A stretch of DNA of 64,000 nt from CAZEVY01 sp964515555. GTDB lineage: Bacteria; Acidobacteriota; Terriglobia; Bryobacterales; Bryobacteraceae. The notes below the pieces were generated by a model. That model was given only the letters and a program-made list of their open reading frames with translations, was not told the DNA's origin and ran no database searches. Of this stretch, positions 51,480-59,770 are shown piece by piece. The stretch spans positions 6,046 to 70,045 of the forward strand of contig CAZEVY010000019.1 in the NCBI GenBank assembly GCA_964515555.1, written 5' to 3'. The translations under genes were made by a program, and so were the position numbers. Every line of letters starts with the position of its first letter. Within the stretch, counting starts at the first letter, position 1.

Positions 51480-51818
51480 TCAGTTGGGCTGGCTGCCGTT
51501 GCCGCGGGAGCGGATGTCTTGCTCGAGGAGCTTCGCGAGGTGCCGGATCTGCTCGGTGTTCTGGCGAGTCACGTCCGAAAGCTCTCTAACCGAAGCAGTG
51601 AGGCTGCCGACGACGGAGACGAGCCCGAGGAAGGCGTCGTTAAGCTTCCGCTGATTGTCGGCCAGAACCTGAACGTCTTGCGAGAGCCTTTGCAGATCGT
51701 CTGTCAGTTTCTGCTGGCCCTCGGTTAGACGCTGGACGTCTTCCGCCAGCTTCTGGAGGTTGCTCTCCATCGAGTGCAACCACTGTTCGTGGTATTCGAA
51801 ACGCTCTTCCGGCGTCAT
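51480..51818 (-). CDS. Small coiled-coil protein
   Basis: The 112-residue protein is almost wholly a predicted coiled coil: NLQKLAEDVQRLTEGQQKLT, then DDLQRLSQDVQVLADNQRKL, with regularly spaced Leu and Val. There is no signal or catalytic motif. It sits between the metallo-beta-lactamase gene (15 bp) and the nitrilase gene (1 bp). A scaffold role is only a guess. Confidence 0.75.
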   Translation of the reverse strand: MTPEERFEYHEQWLHSMESNLQKLAEDVQRLTEGQQKLTDDLQRLSQDVQVLADNQRKLNDAFLGLVSVVGSLTASVRELSDVTRQNTEQIRHLAKLLEQDIRSRGNGSQPN

Positions 51819-51833
51819 GATGCATTCATTCTA

Positions 51834-52691
51834 TCACTGCTTCCCGGCGGCCCGATCGCGCTCCAGGGCGCGCTCGAAGCGCTGTCCGGCTGCGGCGACC
51901 GCGGCGCGATAACCCTCCGGGTCGATGAACGGATTCGGCCGCGCGCCCTCGCGCACACGCCGGGCTTTTTCGTCGAATCCGAACTGGAAGGGGTGCTGCG
52001 CCAGGTAAATATCGGGGGCGAGCGATTCGAGCACCCGAAATGTTCGCCGATATGCATCGCCGATATCCGGGAATTTCGGCATTCCCGTCACGCGCACGCC
52101 GGCATTGATCGAGGTTCCGCCGATAAATACCACGTTCAGCGTCCGGCCGTCCTCGCGGGTCTGCATCGTCCAGGTCGTGCATCCCTTGGTGTGGCCGGGA
52201 GTCAGGTGCGCCTTCATCGTGACGCCGCCGAGCGTGACGGCGTCGCCGTCGTACAGCACGCGGTCGACTTTGATGGGCTTCCAGGAATACTCGCCCTCGT
52301 AACGGAAGTCGCCCTTGCCGCCGCCTTCGATGACCGCGGCGTCGCCCGACATCGCCATGATGCGCGCGGCAGTGAGTTCTTTCACCAGCGCGTGCCCGCC
52401 CACGTGATCGATGTGCGCGTGGCTCGCGAGGAGAACCTTAACGTCCCGGAATCGGAACCCGAGCTTCTCGACACCGGCGCGGATGACGGCGACCGTTTCT
52501 TCGGTGCCGCTGTCGAGCAGAATGTGGCCCTCCGAAGTCGTAATCAGGAAGCTCGAGATGCCGGCCGCGCCGACGTAGTAGATATTGCCGGCGATCTTCA
52601 CGGGATCGACCGGCTTGTTCCAGGCCGCGAAGTCTACAGTCTGCGCCGGGAGCGCGAGCGCGACCAACAGGAGCGGCGTGCGGGACATCAT
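51834..52691 (-). CDS. Subclass B3 metallo-beta-lactamase-like hydrolase
   Basis: The 285-residue protein has a short signal (MSRTPLLLVALALPAQ) and a complete di-zinc site: H91, H93, D95, H96 in SHAHIDHVGG, H167 in TPGHTKGCTTW and H233 in LAQHPFQFGF. The pattern SHAHIDHVGG with GHTKGCTTW is that of subclass B3 beta-lactamases (L1/LRA type), many of which occur in soil bacteria. Hydrolysis of beta-lactams is therefore possible but the natural substrate may differ. It may head the run coiled-coil, nitrilase, yceH. ATG at 52688 is an equal alternative. Confidence 0.87.
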   Translation of the reverse strand: MMSRTPLLLVALALPAQTVDFAAWNKPVDPVKIAGNIYYVGAAGISSFLITTSEGHILLDSGTEETVAVIRAGVEKLGFRFRDVKVLLASHAHIDHVGGHALVKELTAARIMAMSGDAAVIEGGGKGDFRYEGEYSWKPIKVDRVLYDGDAVTLGGVTMKAHLTPGHTKGCTTWTMQTREDGRTLNVVFIGGTSINAGVRVTGMPKFPDIGDAYRRTFRVLESLAPDIYLAQHPFQFGFDEKARRVREGARPNPFIDPEGYRAAVAAAGQRFERALERDRAAGKQ

Positions 52692-52716
52692 GCGGCGATT
52701 ATACAGTGGAAGGCAA

Positions 52717-54567
52717 ATGCGACGACGAACTCTGCTGTGGTCCGTCTGCGCCGCACTCACCGCGCAGACAAACCCACCCTATCGGGCGACTCAGGAGGAA
52801 CTGGCCCGAATCGACGCGGGCGTCGCACACCTCGACCGCCGCATCGCGTCGCTGCGGGGGGACGCGGCCCTCATCGCCGACGCCGAAGTCTTCCTCAAGG
52901 CCGCGCGCTGGATCGTGCGCTTCCCCGAGGAGTTCTACACGAAGGAGTACGTCGCCCACACGCTGGCGGCGATCGAGAAAGGCATGCAACGCGCCGCGGC
53001 GATCGAGGCCGGCAAGCCCGCGTGGCCGTCGCGCCGCGGGCGCGTGATCCGGGCCTATCGTTCGCGGGTCGATGGAAGCGTGCAGCCCTATGCCGTCTTC
53101 GTGCCGGAATCGTACGACCCGGCGCGGCCGATCCGGCTCGACGTGGTGCTCCACGGGCGCGGCGCGACGCTCAACGAAGTCAGCTTCATCGCGCAGCACG
53201 AAGGGCCGCGGCCGCCATCGCCCGATACGCCGCACATGCAGCTCCACGTGTTCGGGCGCACCAACAACGCCTATCGATGGGCCGGCGAGACCGACGTGTT
53301 CGAGGCGCTCGCGAGCGTGCGCGCGCGCTACAACATCGACGCCGACCGCATCGTGCTGCGCGGTTTCTCGATGGGTGGCGCCGGAGCGTGGCACATCGGG
53401 CTGCATTATCCCGACATGTGGGCCGCGGTCGAGGCCGGAGCGGGTTTCACCGAGACGCGGCGCTACGCGCGGCTCCCCGAGGTCCCGCCGCACGTGGAGA
53501 AAACGCTGCGCATCTACGACGCCGCCGATTACTCGCTGAACGCGTGGAACGTTCCGATGGTCGGCTACGGCGGCGAGGACGACCCGCAGCTTCAGGCATC
53601 GGTGAACATCCGCGATCGCCTTGCGACGGAGGGACTGAAGCTGGCCGACATGCGGATGCTGTTCCTGGTCGGGCCGAAGACGGGTCACCGTTGGCATCCG
53701 GAGAGCCTGGCCGAGTCGAATAAGTTCCTTGATGAGGCCGCGGCGCGCGGGCGTCGCGTGCCGGATCACATCCGGTTCGTCACCTACACGACGGGCTACA
53801 ACAAGTGCCACTGGATCACCGTGGAGAAACTCGTGCGGCAGTTCGAGCGCGCCGAGGTCGACGCGCGGCGCGAGGGCGCGCGCGTGGTTGTTACGACGAA
53901 GAACGTCGCGCGAGTGAAGGTGGACTTCGACGGCGAGGTGGTGGTCGACGGAATCGACGCGAGGGGACCGGCGAAATCGCCGAGCGGCCTCGAGGGGAAA
54001 CGTCACGCTCTACAAGGGCCGATCGACGACGCCTTTCTGGATAGCTTCCTTTGTGTTCGCCCGAGCGGCCCGCCCGATCCGGAACTGGAGAAGTTCTCGC
54101 GCAACTGGGCGAAGTTCATGCGCGCCGATCTCCCGGTGAAGGACGACGTGCTCGTCACCGAGGCCGATATGCGGCGAACGCTGGTGCTGTTCGGCGAGCC
54201 GACGAACAATCGGGCGATGGCGCGCGTCGCGCCGCACTTGCGGATCGTGTGGGGGAAGAACGTCATCCAGATGGGTCCGCGGTCGACAGCCAAACAGTAT
54301 CCAACGGCGTACTACCGGTTGGCGATGATCTCTCCGAATCCAAGAAACCTGCGCAACTACGTCGTGTTGGGATCGGGGCACACTTTCGGCGAAGCCGACT
54401 TCCGCGGCACCAACGCGCTGCTCTATCCGCGGCTTGGAGACTGGGCGATCATCGACAAGGCTGACGGCAAGGTGGTGAACACAGGATTCTTCACGGAAGG
54501 CTGGGACCTCCCCAGGTCACCGGACCCTAGCCGGCCGCAAGGCCGCGCAGGTTCCATCCGCAGATAG
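52717..54567 (+). CDS. Secreted alpha/beta hydrolase (prolyl-oligopeptidase-like)
   Basis: The 616-residue protein has a short signal (MRRRTLLWSVCAALTAQ). The core contains the domain start SVQPYAVFVPESYDPARPIR, VVLHGRGATLNEV, and the nucleophile elbow RGFSMGGAGAWHIGLHYPDM with Ser in GFSMGG. A His in TGHRWHPES is the likely third triad residue. An N-terminal helical part and a C-terminal domain of about 250 residues are not recognised. The ATG follows GGAAGG, and TATACA at about 52701 may be the -10. The 3' end overlaps the convergent isomerase by 41 bp. Confidence 0.83.
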   Translation: MRRRTLLWSVCAALTAQTNPPYRATQEELARIDAGVAHLDRRIASLRGDAALIADAEVFLKAARWIVRFPEEFYTKEYVAHTLAAIEKGMQRAAAIEAGKPAWPSRRGRVIRAYRSRVDGSVQPYAVFVPESYDPARPIRLDVVLHGRGATLNEVSFIAQHEGPRPPSPDTPHMQLHVFGRTNNAYRWAGETDVFEALASVRARYNIDADRIVLRGFSMGGAGAWHIGLHYPDMWAAVEAGAGFTETRRYARLPEVPPHVEKTLRIYDAADYSLNAWNVPMVGYGGEDDPQLQASVNIRDRLATEGLKLADMRMLFLVGPKTGHRWHPESLAESNKFLDEAAARGRRVPDHIRFVTYTTGYNKCHWITVEKLVRQFERAEVDARREGARVVVTTKNVARVKVDFDGEVVVDGIDARGPAKSPSGLEGKRHALQGPIDDAFLDSFLCVRPSGPPDPELEKFSRNWAKFMRADLPVKDDVLVTEADMRRTLVLFGEPTNNRAMARVAPHLRIVWGKNVIQMGPRSTAKQYPTAYYRLAMISPNPRNLRNYVVLGSGHTFGEADFRGTNALLYPRLGDWAIIDKADGKVVNTGFFTEGWDLPRSPDPSRPQGRAGSIRR

Positions 54568-55387
54568 TGCTCGCGCGCAGCTTGTCGCCGCCGGGGCCGG
54601 TCCAGTGTGTCTCGAGACTCAAGTACCCGCGATAGCCGTCAGCGAGCAGCGCGGCGATCTGCCCCTTCCAGTCGATCGCGCGCGTGCCGAGCGGTCCCCA
54701 GACGGGCTTGTGGTTCTCGATGTGGCAGTCCTTGACGTGCACGTGGACGATGCGGCCTCTCGGCAGCAGCGAGTAGCCGTGCGGGAACGGGTTCTCGCCG
54801 GCGCACAGGGCGTTGGCCGGGTCCCAAACCATTTTCAGGTTGGGATGTTTTACCGCGTCAAGCGCGCGCGCGGTCTCGGCGGCGGTGGCGAAGTTGCAGG
54901 CGTGCTCGTTCTCCAGGCCGATGATGAGGTCCTCGCGCGCGGCCTTCGCGGCGAGATCGCCCAGCGCGTCGACGGCAGGCTGGAAGCACTTCGACGGGTC
55001 GACCGTGCGCCAGTAGGAGAACACACGGACGATCTGCGCCCCCATCTTGTGCGCGATCTCGAAGGCGCGCGCGGCCAGGCGCGGCTGGTCGTCGAAGGTG
55101 TGCGTCGAGGCGAAGATGTCGTGCTGGAAGCGCTCGTCGGTCGGCGGGCCGCCGGGGAGGACGCATTTCAACACCGGCGACGCGATCGACATCACCTTGA
55201 GTCCGCGCGCGTCGAGCAGCTTCCGGGCGCGGTCGAGTTCCTCGTCGGAGAGATTCAGGATGTTCTTGCCCCACAGCACGCGCAGCTCGGCGCCCGTCAT
55301 GCCGATCTCGACCATCGGGTCGAGCGCCAGCTCCAGTTGCGGCGAGAACTCGTCGGTGATGGCGGCGATGGGAAACTTCGGGGTCAT
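54527..55387 (-). CDS. Sugar phosphate isomerase/epimerase family protein
   Basis: The 286-residue protein has no signal peptide and is a TIM barrel of the AP-endonuclease-2 fold: IAAITDEFSPQLELALDPMV, GMTGAELRVLWGKNI, LIIGLENEHACNFATAAETA, LKMVWDPANALCAGENPFPH, VHVHVKDCHIENHKPVWGPL and GYLSLETHW. The Glu, Asp, His and Glu metal ligands are in place. It starts 4 bp after the CRTAC1 stop as the last gene of the cytochrome operon, the third such family member in the window. Confidence 0.86.
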   Translation of the reverse strand: MTPKFPIAAITDEFSPQLELALDPMVEIGMTGAELRVLWGKNILNLSDEELDRARKLLDARGLKVMSIASPVLKCVLPGGPPTDERFQHDIFASTHTFDDQPRLAARAFEIAHKMGAQIVRVFSYWRTVDPSKCFQPAVDALGDLAAKAAREDLIIGLENEHACNFATAAETARALDAVKHPNLKMVWDPANALCAGENPFPHGYSLLPRGRIVHVHVKDCHIENHKPVWGPLGTRAIDWKGQIAALLADGYRGYLSLETHWTGPGGDKLRASTICGWNLRGLAAG

Positions 55388-55391
55388 CGAA

Positions 55392-57005
55392 TCATTTCTC
55401 CTCGATGCGCAGGTGTCGATTCACGGCGACCTTTTCCAGGCGCTGCTTCGCGCCGCTCGGCCACTCGATTTCCAGCGCATTGACCAGGGTATCCTTTCCG
55501 AGGCCGAACGTCAGCGCCAGGTCGCTTTGCGAGCAGTAGCTCGACCCACTGCGCACCATCTGCCATTGCCTCCCGGACGCGCTCTCGACGCGCACCACGG
55601 CGCCCAGCGCGCTGCGGTTCGACCTGGCGCCCACCAGCTCGACGCGCAGCCAGGTCGACTTGTTGCCGCCGTCGTTGCGATAGAGATACGCCGGTCCGTG
55701 ATTCGTAGTCACCAGCACGTCGAGGTCGCCGTCGCGATCGTAGTCGCCGTAGGCGGCGCCGCGCGCGACAATCGCACGCTGGATGTCGCCGAGCGACTTC
55801 GCCGATTCCTCGAATCGCCCCTTGCCGAGATTCCGGAACACCAGCGGCGACTGCGCGAAGGTCACCTTGGGCTGCACGCGCGAGATTTCCTCCTCGATGT
55901 GGCCGTTGGCGGAGAAGAGATCGAGATTCCCGTCGAGGTCGTAGTCGAAGAAGAACGCGCCGAAGGTGAGGCTCAGCAGGCTCGCGCGTCCCACCGACGA
56001 CCGCGGCGCCTCGTCGACGAACAGGCCGTTGCCTTCATTGCGATAGAGCGCCAGCATCTGGTTGCTGAAGTTGCCGACGAGGAGATGCGGGCGGCCCGAG
56101 CGGTCGTAATCCGCCGCGTCGACTCCCATGGCGCCGCGCGCCACGCCGTCCTCGCCGAACGCCACCCCGGCGGCAAGGCCGCGCTCCGTGAAGGTGCCGT
56201 TGCGGTTGTTGCGGTAGAGCTTGTTCGGCTGCGTGTCGTTGGCGACGAACAGGTCGGGCCAGCCGTCGCCGTCGTAGTCGAGTACGGCGACGCCGAGCGA
56301 CTTGCTGGTGGGGTCGGCGACGCCGGCGCGGACGCTGGCGTCCTCGAACTTGCCGCCGCCGAGATTGCGGTAGAGCTTCGACGCGGTTCCTTTGTACGAC
56401 TCGGGCGTGCAGTACGACTTGGTCGCGCCGTCGAGCGAGCACCACAGGTCGTTCTTGGCGGACCACTGGACGTAGTTCGCCACGAACAGATCGGCGCGGC
56501 CGTCGCGATCGTAGTCGACCCAGGCGGCGCTGGTCCCGAAATTCGCGTTGCGGATGCCGGCGGCTGCGGTCGCGTCGCGGAACTGGAAGCCGCCCTCGTT
56601 GTGGAACAGGCGGTCGCCTTCGAGGAAGGTGATGTAGATGTCGGCGCGTCCGTCGTTGTCGTAGTCGGCGATGGCGACGCCCATGCCGTAGCCCTCGACG
56701 TCGAGGCCGCTCGCGGCGGTGACGTTGGTAAATGTACCGTTTCTGTTATTGCGGAAGAGGCCTGGAAAGGCCCGGCTGCGCGGTGTCCAGTCCTTCCCGT
56801 TGATGAGCAGGATGTCGAGCCAGCCGTCGCCGTCGGCGTCGAAGTAGGCGCAGCCGGCGCCCATGGTCTCGGGGAGCCACTTCTTGCCGGACTTGCCCGC
56901 GTTGTGGGTGAATCGCACACCCGCCTGCGCGGTGACGTCGGTGAACCGGATCTGCGCGGACGCGATCGACGCGAACAGAAGCGCGGGGAGCGCGCGGGCG
57001 ATCAC
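55392..57005 (-). CDS. CRTAC1-like secreted FG-GAP protein with ASPIC/UnbV end
   Basis: The 537-residue protein has a signal (ALPALLFASIASA). It then has FG-GAP blades with calcium loops such as YFDADGDGWLDILLINGK, IADYDNDGRADIYITF, VDYDRDGRADLFVANY, LDYDGDGWPDLFVANDTQ and FDYDLDGNLDLFSANG. The C-terminal part (GNKSTWLRVELVGARSNRSA, IEWPSGAKQRLEKV) is the ASPIC/UnbV domain, so it should fold as a secreted beta propeller. The GTG overlaps the cytochrome gene by 4 bp, which implies co-translation with it. Confidence 0.9.
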   Translation of the reverse strand: MIARALPALLFASIASAQIRFTDVTAQAGVRFTHNAGKSGKKWLPETMGAGCAYFDADGDGWLDILLINGKDWTPRSRAFPGLFRNNRNGTFTNVTAASGLDVEGYGMGVAIADYDNDGRADIYITFLEGDRLFHNEGGFQFRDATAAAGIRNANFGTSAAWVDYDRDGRADLFVANYVQWSAKNDLWCSLDGATKSYCTPESYKGTASKLYRNLGGGKFEDASVRAGVADPTSKSLGVAVLDYDGDGWPDLFVANDTQPNKLYRNNRNGTFTERGLAAGVAFGEDGVARGAMGVDAADYDRSGRPHLLVGNFSNQMLALYRNEGNGLFVDEAPRSSVGRASLLSLTFGAFFFDYDLDGNLDLFSANGHIEEEISRVQPKVTFAQSPLVFRNLGKGRFEESAKSLGDIQRAIVARGAAYGDYDRDGDLDVLVTTNHGPAYLYRNDGGNKSTWLRVELVGARSNRSALGAVVRVESASGRQWQMVRSGSSYCSQSDLALTFGLGKDTLVNALEIEWPSGAKQRLEKVAVNRHLRIEEK

Positions 57006-59770
57006 GGGGCCGTCCCCGGAACGGCGGGCGCCGGGCGCGGTCGAGCGCGCGGAGAGAGTTCGACGCTCTCGTGCTCGTGGATCATCTGGCGCTCGTTGTT
57101 GTCCTCGGGACTCAACAGGCGAGGCTTCTCGGTGAGCGCCTGCGACGACTCGTCGGCCTTGAAGCGGCGGAAGAGCGTCTCCTCGCGCGCGGCTCTTTCG
57201 TTGTCGCCGAGCCCGCGATACGCCAGCATCAGCGTGTAGTGCGCCTGCAAGTCCTCGGGGTCGACCGCGAGTACCTTTTCCAGCGCGGCGACGGCGTCGC
57301 CGTACTGCCGCTTCAAAAACAGAATGCGGCCGATCTGATTCAGCACGACGCGATCGCGCGGATACTTCGATTCGGCCTTGCGAAGCGAGGCCAGCGCGGC
57401 GTCGTAGTCGCCATCGGCCTTCTCAACGAGGGCGCGGAAGAAGTGCACGCGGCCGAGCTCCGGTCCGAGCTCGAGCGCCTTGGCGAGGAACGGCTTGGCG
57501 GCGTCGGTCTGCCCTTCCTGGATGAGCGCGCGCGCGACGTTGAGCCACCCGTCGGCATAACCCGGCTCGGCCTCGGTGACGCGGCGGAAGGCGTACTCGG
57601 CCCCCTTGAGGTCGCCTTGCAGCAGGAGGCCGATGCCCCAGTCGTTCCAGCGCTCGCGGTCCTCCTTGCGCACCACGGGCGACCACGCCGGTTCGCCGCG
57701 CGCATCCCCGAGTTCGAGCTTCGATTCGGCGCGCGCCAGCACGACGATGGGCAGGTTGGGGATTTCGTCCTTGATTTGGCCCGAAACATTCTTGGGGATG
57801 CTTGTTTTTTCGAAGGTGTACGCCCTGCTGTCGTGGTCCTTGCCGGCGGCGCCGGCGCCGGCCTTGCCCGCGTAGACGTAGTTGGTGTAGTAGTGCGTAA
57901 ACTTCCGATAGTTCAGCCTGGCCTCGAGCGTCACCGGACCCTTCACATCGGGCGGGAGCTTCACGCGGAAATGCGCGACGTCGGCGGCGCCGGGCGGGAT
58001 CAGGCGGACGTACAGGAGACTACGCGCCTGCCAGGCGTTGCGCTTGTCGATGGGATTGCCGGCGGCGTCGAGCAGGTACGAGCGGTAGAAGTGCGCGCCC
58101 TTCTCGACCGGTCCGCGGCCTTCGTCTTCGACGCGTCCGCTCCAGTAGACCGGCTTGCCCGCGGCGTCGCGCGCGATGAGCTCGACCCAGATGTCGAACG
58201 AATCCACCGTGCCGGCCGGGAAGAAATGGCCGATTTTGCGCGTGCGCACCACCACGTCGACGCGGACCGTGGTGCCGGGGCGGAATTTCGTCGCCGCGCG
58301 ATTGATCGGCGCCGCCAGCTTGCCGACCTCGCGGATGAAATACGCGCCCGACTGCTCGGATTCCTCGCCGGTGGCGAAGCCGGTCATCAATCGCGGGACA
58401 TCGCCGGAGCGCCGCTGCATGGGCGTCTCGCGAGGAATCTCCTCGGCGGGCGACGCCGCGAAAATGTCGACCGAAATGAAGCCCGATTTCAGGAATTCCT
58501 CGGTGACGCGCATCTGCTCGCGGTCGCGATTGGCGTAGGCGACCGCCATGTTCGCCGCCGGGAAGCGGTGCGAGTGGACCTTGCCGTCGGGGTGGCGTCC
58601 GGGATCGCGCGACGGGACGAGCGGCATGTGGCAATCGACGCAGGTCATCGACTGCGCGGGATAGTAGAACGAGCGCGCTCCCTGCCCCGAGATCCCGCTC
58701 GCCTGCCAGGCGTCGTAGTCGTTGAAGCCGCGCATCCAGCGGTAGTTGTTCACCGGCTGATCGAGGTGGACCTTGTGGCAGGTGGAACAGTACTCGGCGG
58801 AGTCGAGCCGCATGAAGGGCTTCATGAACGCGCGGCGATGCGGCTCGGGCTCCGTGAAGGTGAGGAAGCGGTCGAACCATCGGATGACGGCGTTCTTGCT
58901 CGATGCGAGGTCGTGCAGCGGCGGGTATTCGATGGTGAAGCCGCCGTTGCCCATGGTCGAGTCGACGTGCACGATGGAGTGGCACGATACGCAGCCGAGT
59001 CCGGTGTGCGCCTGCGGAGTGTCGATCTGGTCCTTAATGGGCTTCTCGAAGCGGCCGTTGAAGAACACGGCGTGATCGTGGCACCCGGCGCACCACTTGC
59101 TGCCCTGCGTGCCGGAGAGCTCCTGCATGTGTTCGATCGACTTCCGGTAAAACTGGTTGTTGAACGACGCGAAGTGATGCACGGAGCTGTTCCACTGCTC
59201 GTAGATGTCGCGATGGCACTCGCCGCACAGCTTCGAATCCATGAAGAAGTCCGACGGGATCGTGCCGCCCACGTTGGTCTTCGCCGACGACGGCCAGAAC
59301 GGCGAACTCGGTCCGCCGCCCTCGGCGGTCATGGCGACGGGGACGACCTTCGGGTTCACGATGCGATGCGTGGAGTCGGGCCGGGCCTTGTTGTAGACGC
59401 CGGCCAGGAGTGGCAACGCTGCCGCGGCGACCGCGGCGATGCGTAGCTCGCGTTTCCAGTAATCGGCGGTGACGACGAGGACGACGACCGCGAGCAGGCC
59501 GGAGATTTCGTGCGCCTGAAGCGCCCAGGCGTGCTCGCGCAGTGCGCCGCGCGCGATCAGGTATCCGCCGAAGAACGCCGCGGGGAGCATGAGCAGCGCG
59601 CCGAGCTTGCGGTCGCGCCAGTACCAGGCGAGCGTCAGCGTGAGAGCGACGCCGAGAGCGATGTGCGCCAGCACGTTCGCCATGTAGAAGACCGACGGCG
59701 TCGCGAAGGCTTTCAGGTATCCGGTGTTGACGATCAGCGCGAGCAGAAGGAACGCCGGGGACTTCTTCAT
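57002..59770 (-). CDS. Membrane-anchored five-haem cytochrome c with C-terminal TPRs
   Basis: The 922-residue protein starts with about four transmembrane helices (residues 5-126). Five CXXCH haem motifs follow at 182-186 (CGECH), 227-231 (CAGCH), 260-264 (CVSCH), 328-332 (CSTCH) and 377-381 (CVDCH). A middle beta-rich region (about 470-690) resembles cell-surface sandwich domains. TPR helices close the protein (AEYAFRRVTEAEPGYADGWL, LAVDPEDLQAHYTLMLAYRG), then a charged tail. It is a likely quinol- or donor-linked electron-transfer protein facing the periplasm. Its ATG overlaps the upstream gene by 4 bp. Confidence 0.9.
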   Translation of the reverse strand: MKKSPAFLLLALIVNTGYLKAFATPSVFYMANVLAHIALGVALTLTLAWYWRDRKLGALLMLPAAFFGGYLIARGALREHAWALQAHEISGLLAVVVLVVTADYWKRELRIAAVAAAALPLLAGVYNKARPDSTHRIVNPKVVPVAMTAEGGGPSSPFWPSSAKTNVGGTIPSDFFMDSKLCGECHRDIYEQWNSSVHHFASFNNQFYRKSIEHMQELSGTQGSKWCAGCHDHAVFFNGRFEKPIKDQIDTPQAHTGLGCVSCHSIVHVDSTMGNGGFTIEYPPLHDLASSKNAVIRWFDRFLTFTEPEPHRRAFMKPFMRLDSAEYCSTCHKVHLDQPVNNYRWMRGFNDYDAWQASGISGQGARSFYYPAQSMTCVDCHMPLVPSRDPGRHPDGKVHSHRFPAANMAVAYANRDREQMRVTEEFLKSGFISVDIFAASPAEEIPRETPMQRRSGDVPRLMTGFATGEESEQSGAYFIREVGKLAAPINRAATKFRPGTTVRVDVVVRTRKIGHFFPAGTVDSFDIWVELIARDAAGKPVYWSGRVEDEGRGPVEKGAHFYRSYLLDAAGNPIDKRNAWQARSLLYVRLIPPGAADVAHFRVKLPPDVKGPVTLEARLNYRKFTHYYTNYVYAGKAGAGAAGKDHDSRAYTFEKTSIPKNVSGQIKDEIPNLPIVVLARAESKLELGDARGEPAWSPVVRKEDRERWNDWGIGLLLQGDLKGAEYAFRRVTEAEPGYADGWLNVARALIQEGQTDAAKPFLAKALELGPELGRVHFFRALVEKADGDYDAALASLRKAESKYPRDRVVLNQIGRILFLKRQYGDAVAALEKVLAVDPEDLQAHYTLMLAYRGLGDNERAAREETLFRRFKADESSQALTEKPRLLSPEDNNERQMIHEHESVELSPRARPRPAPAVPGTAP

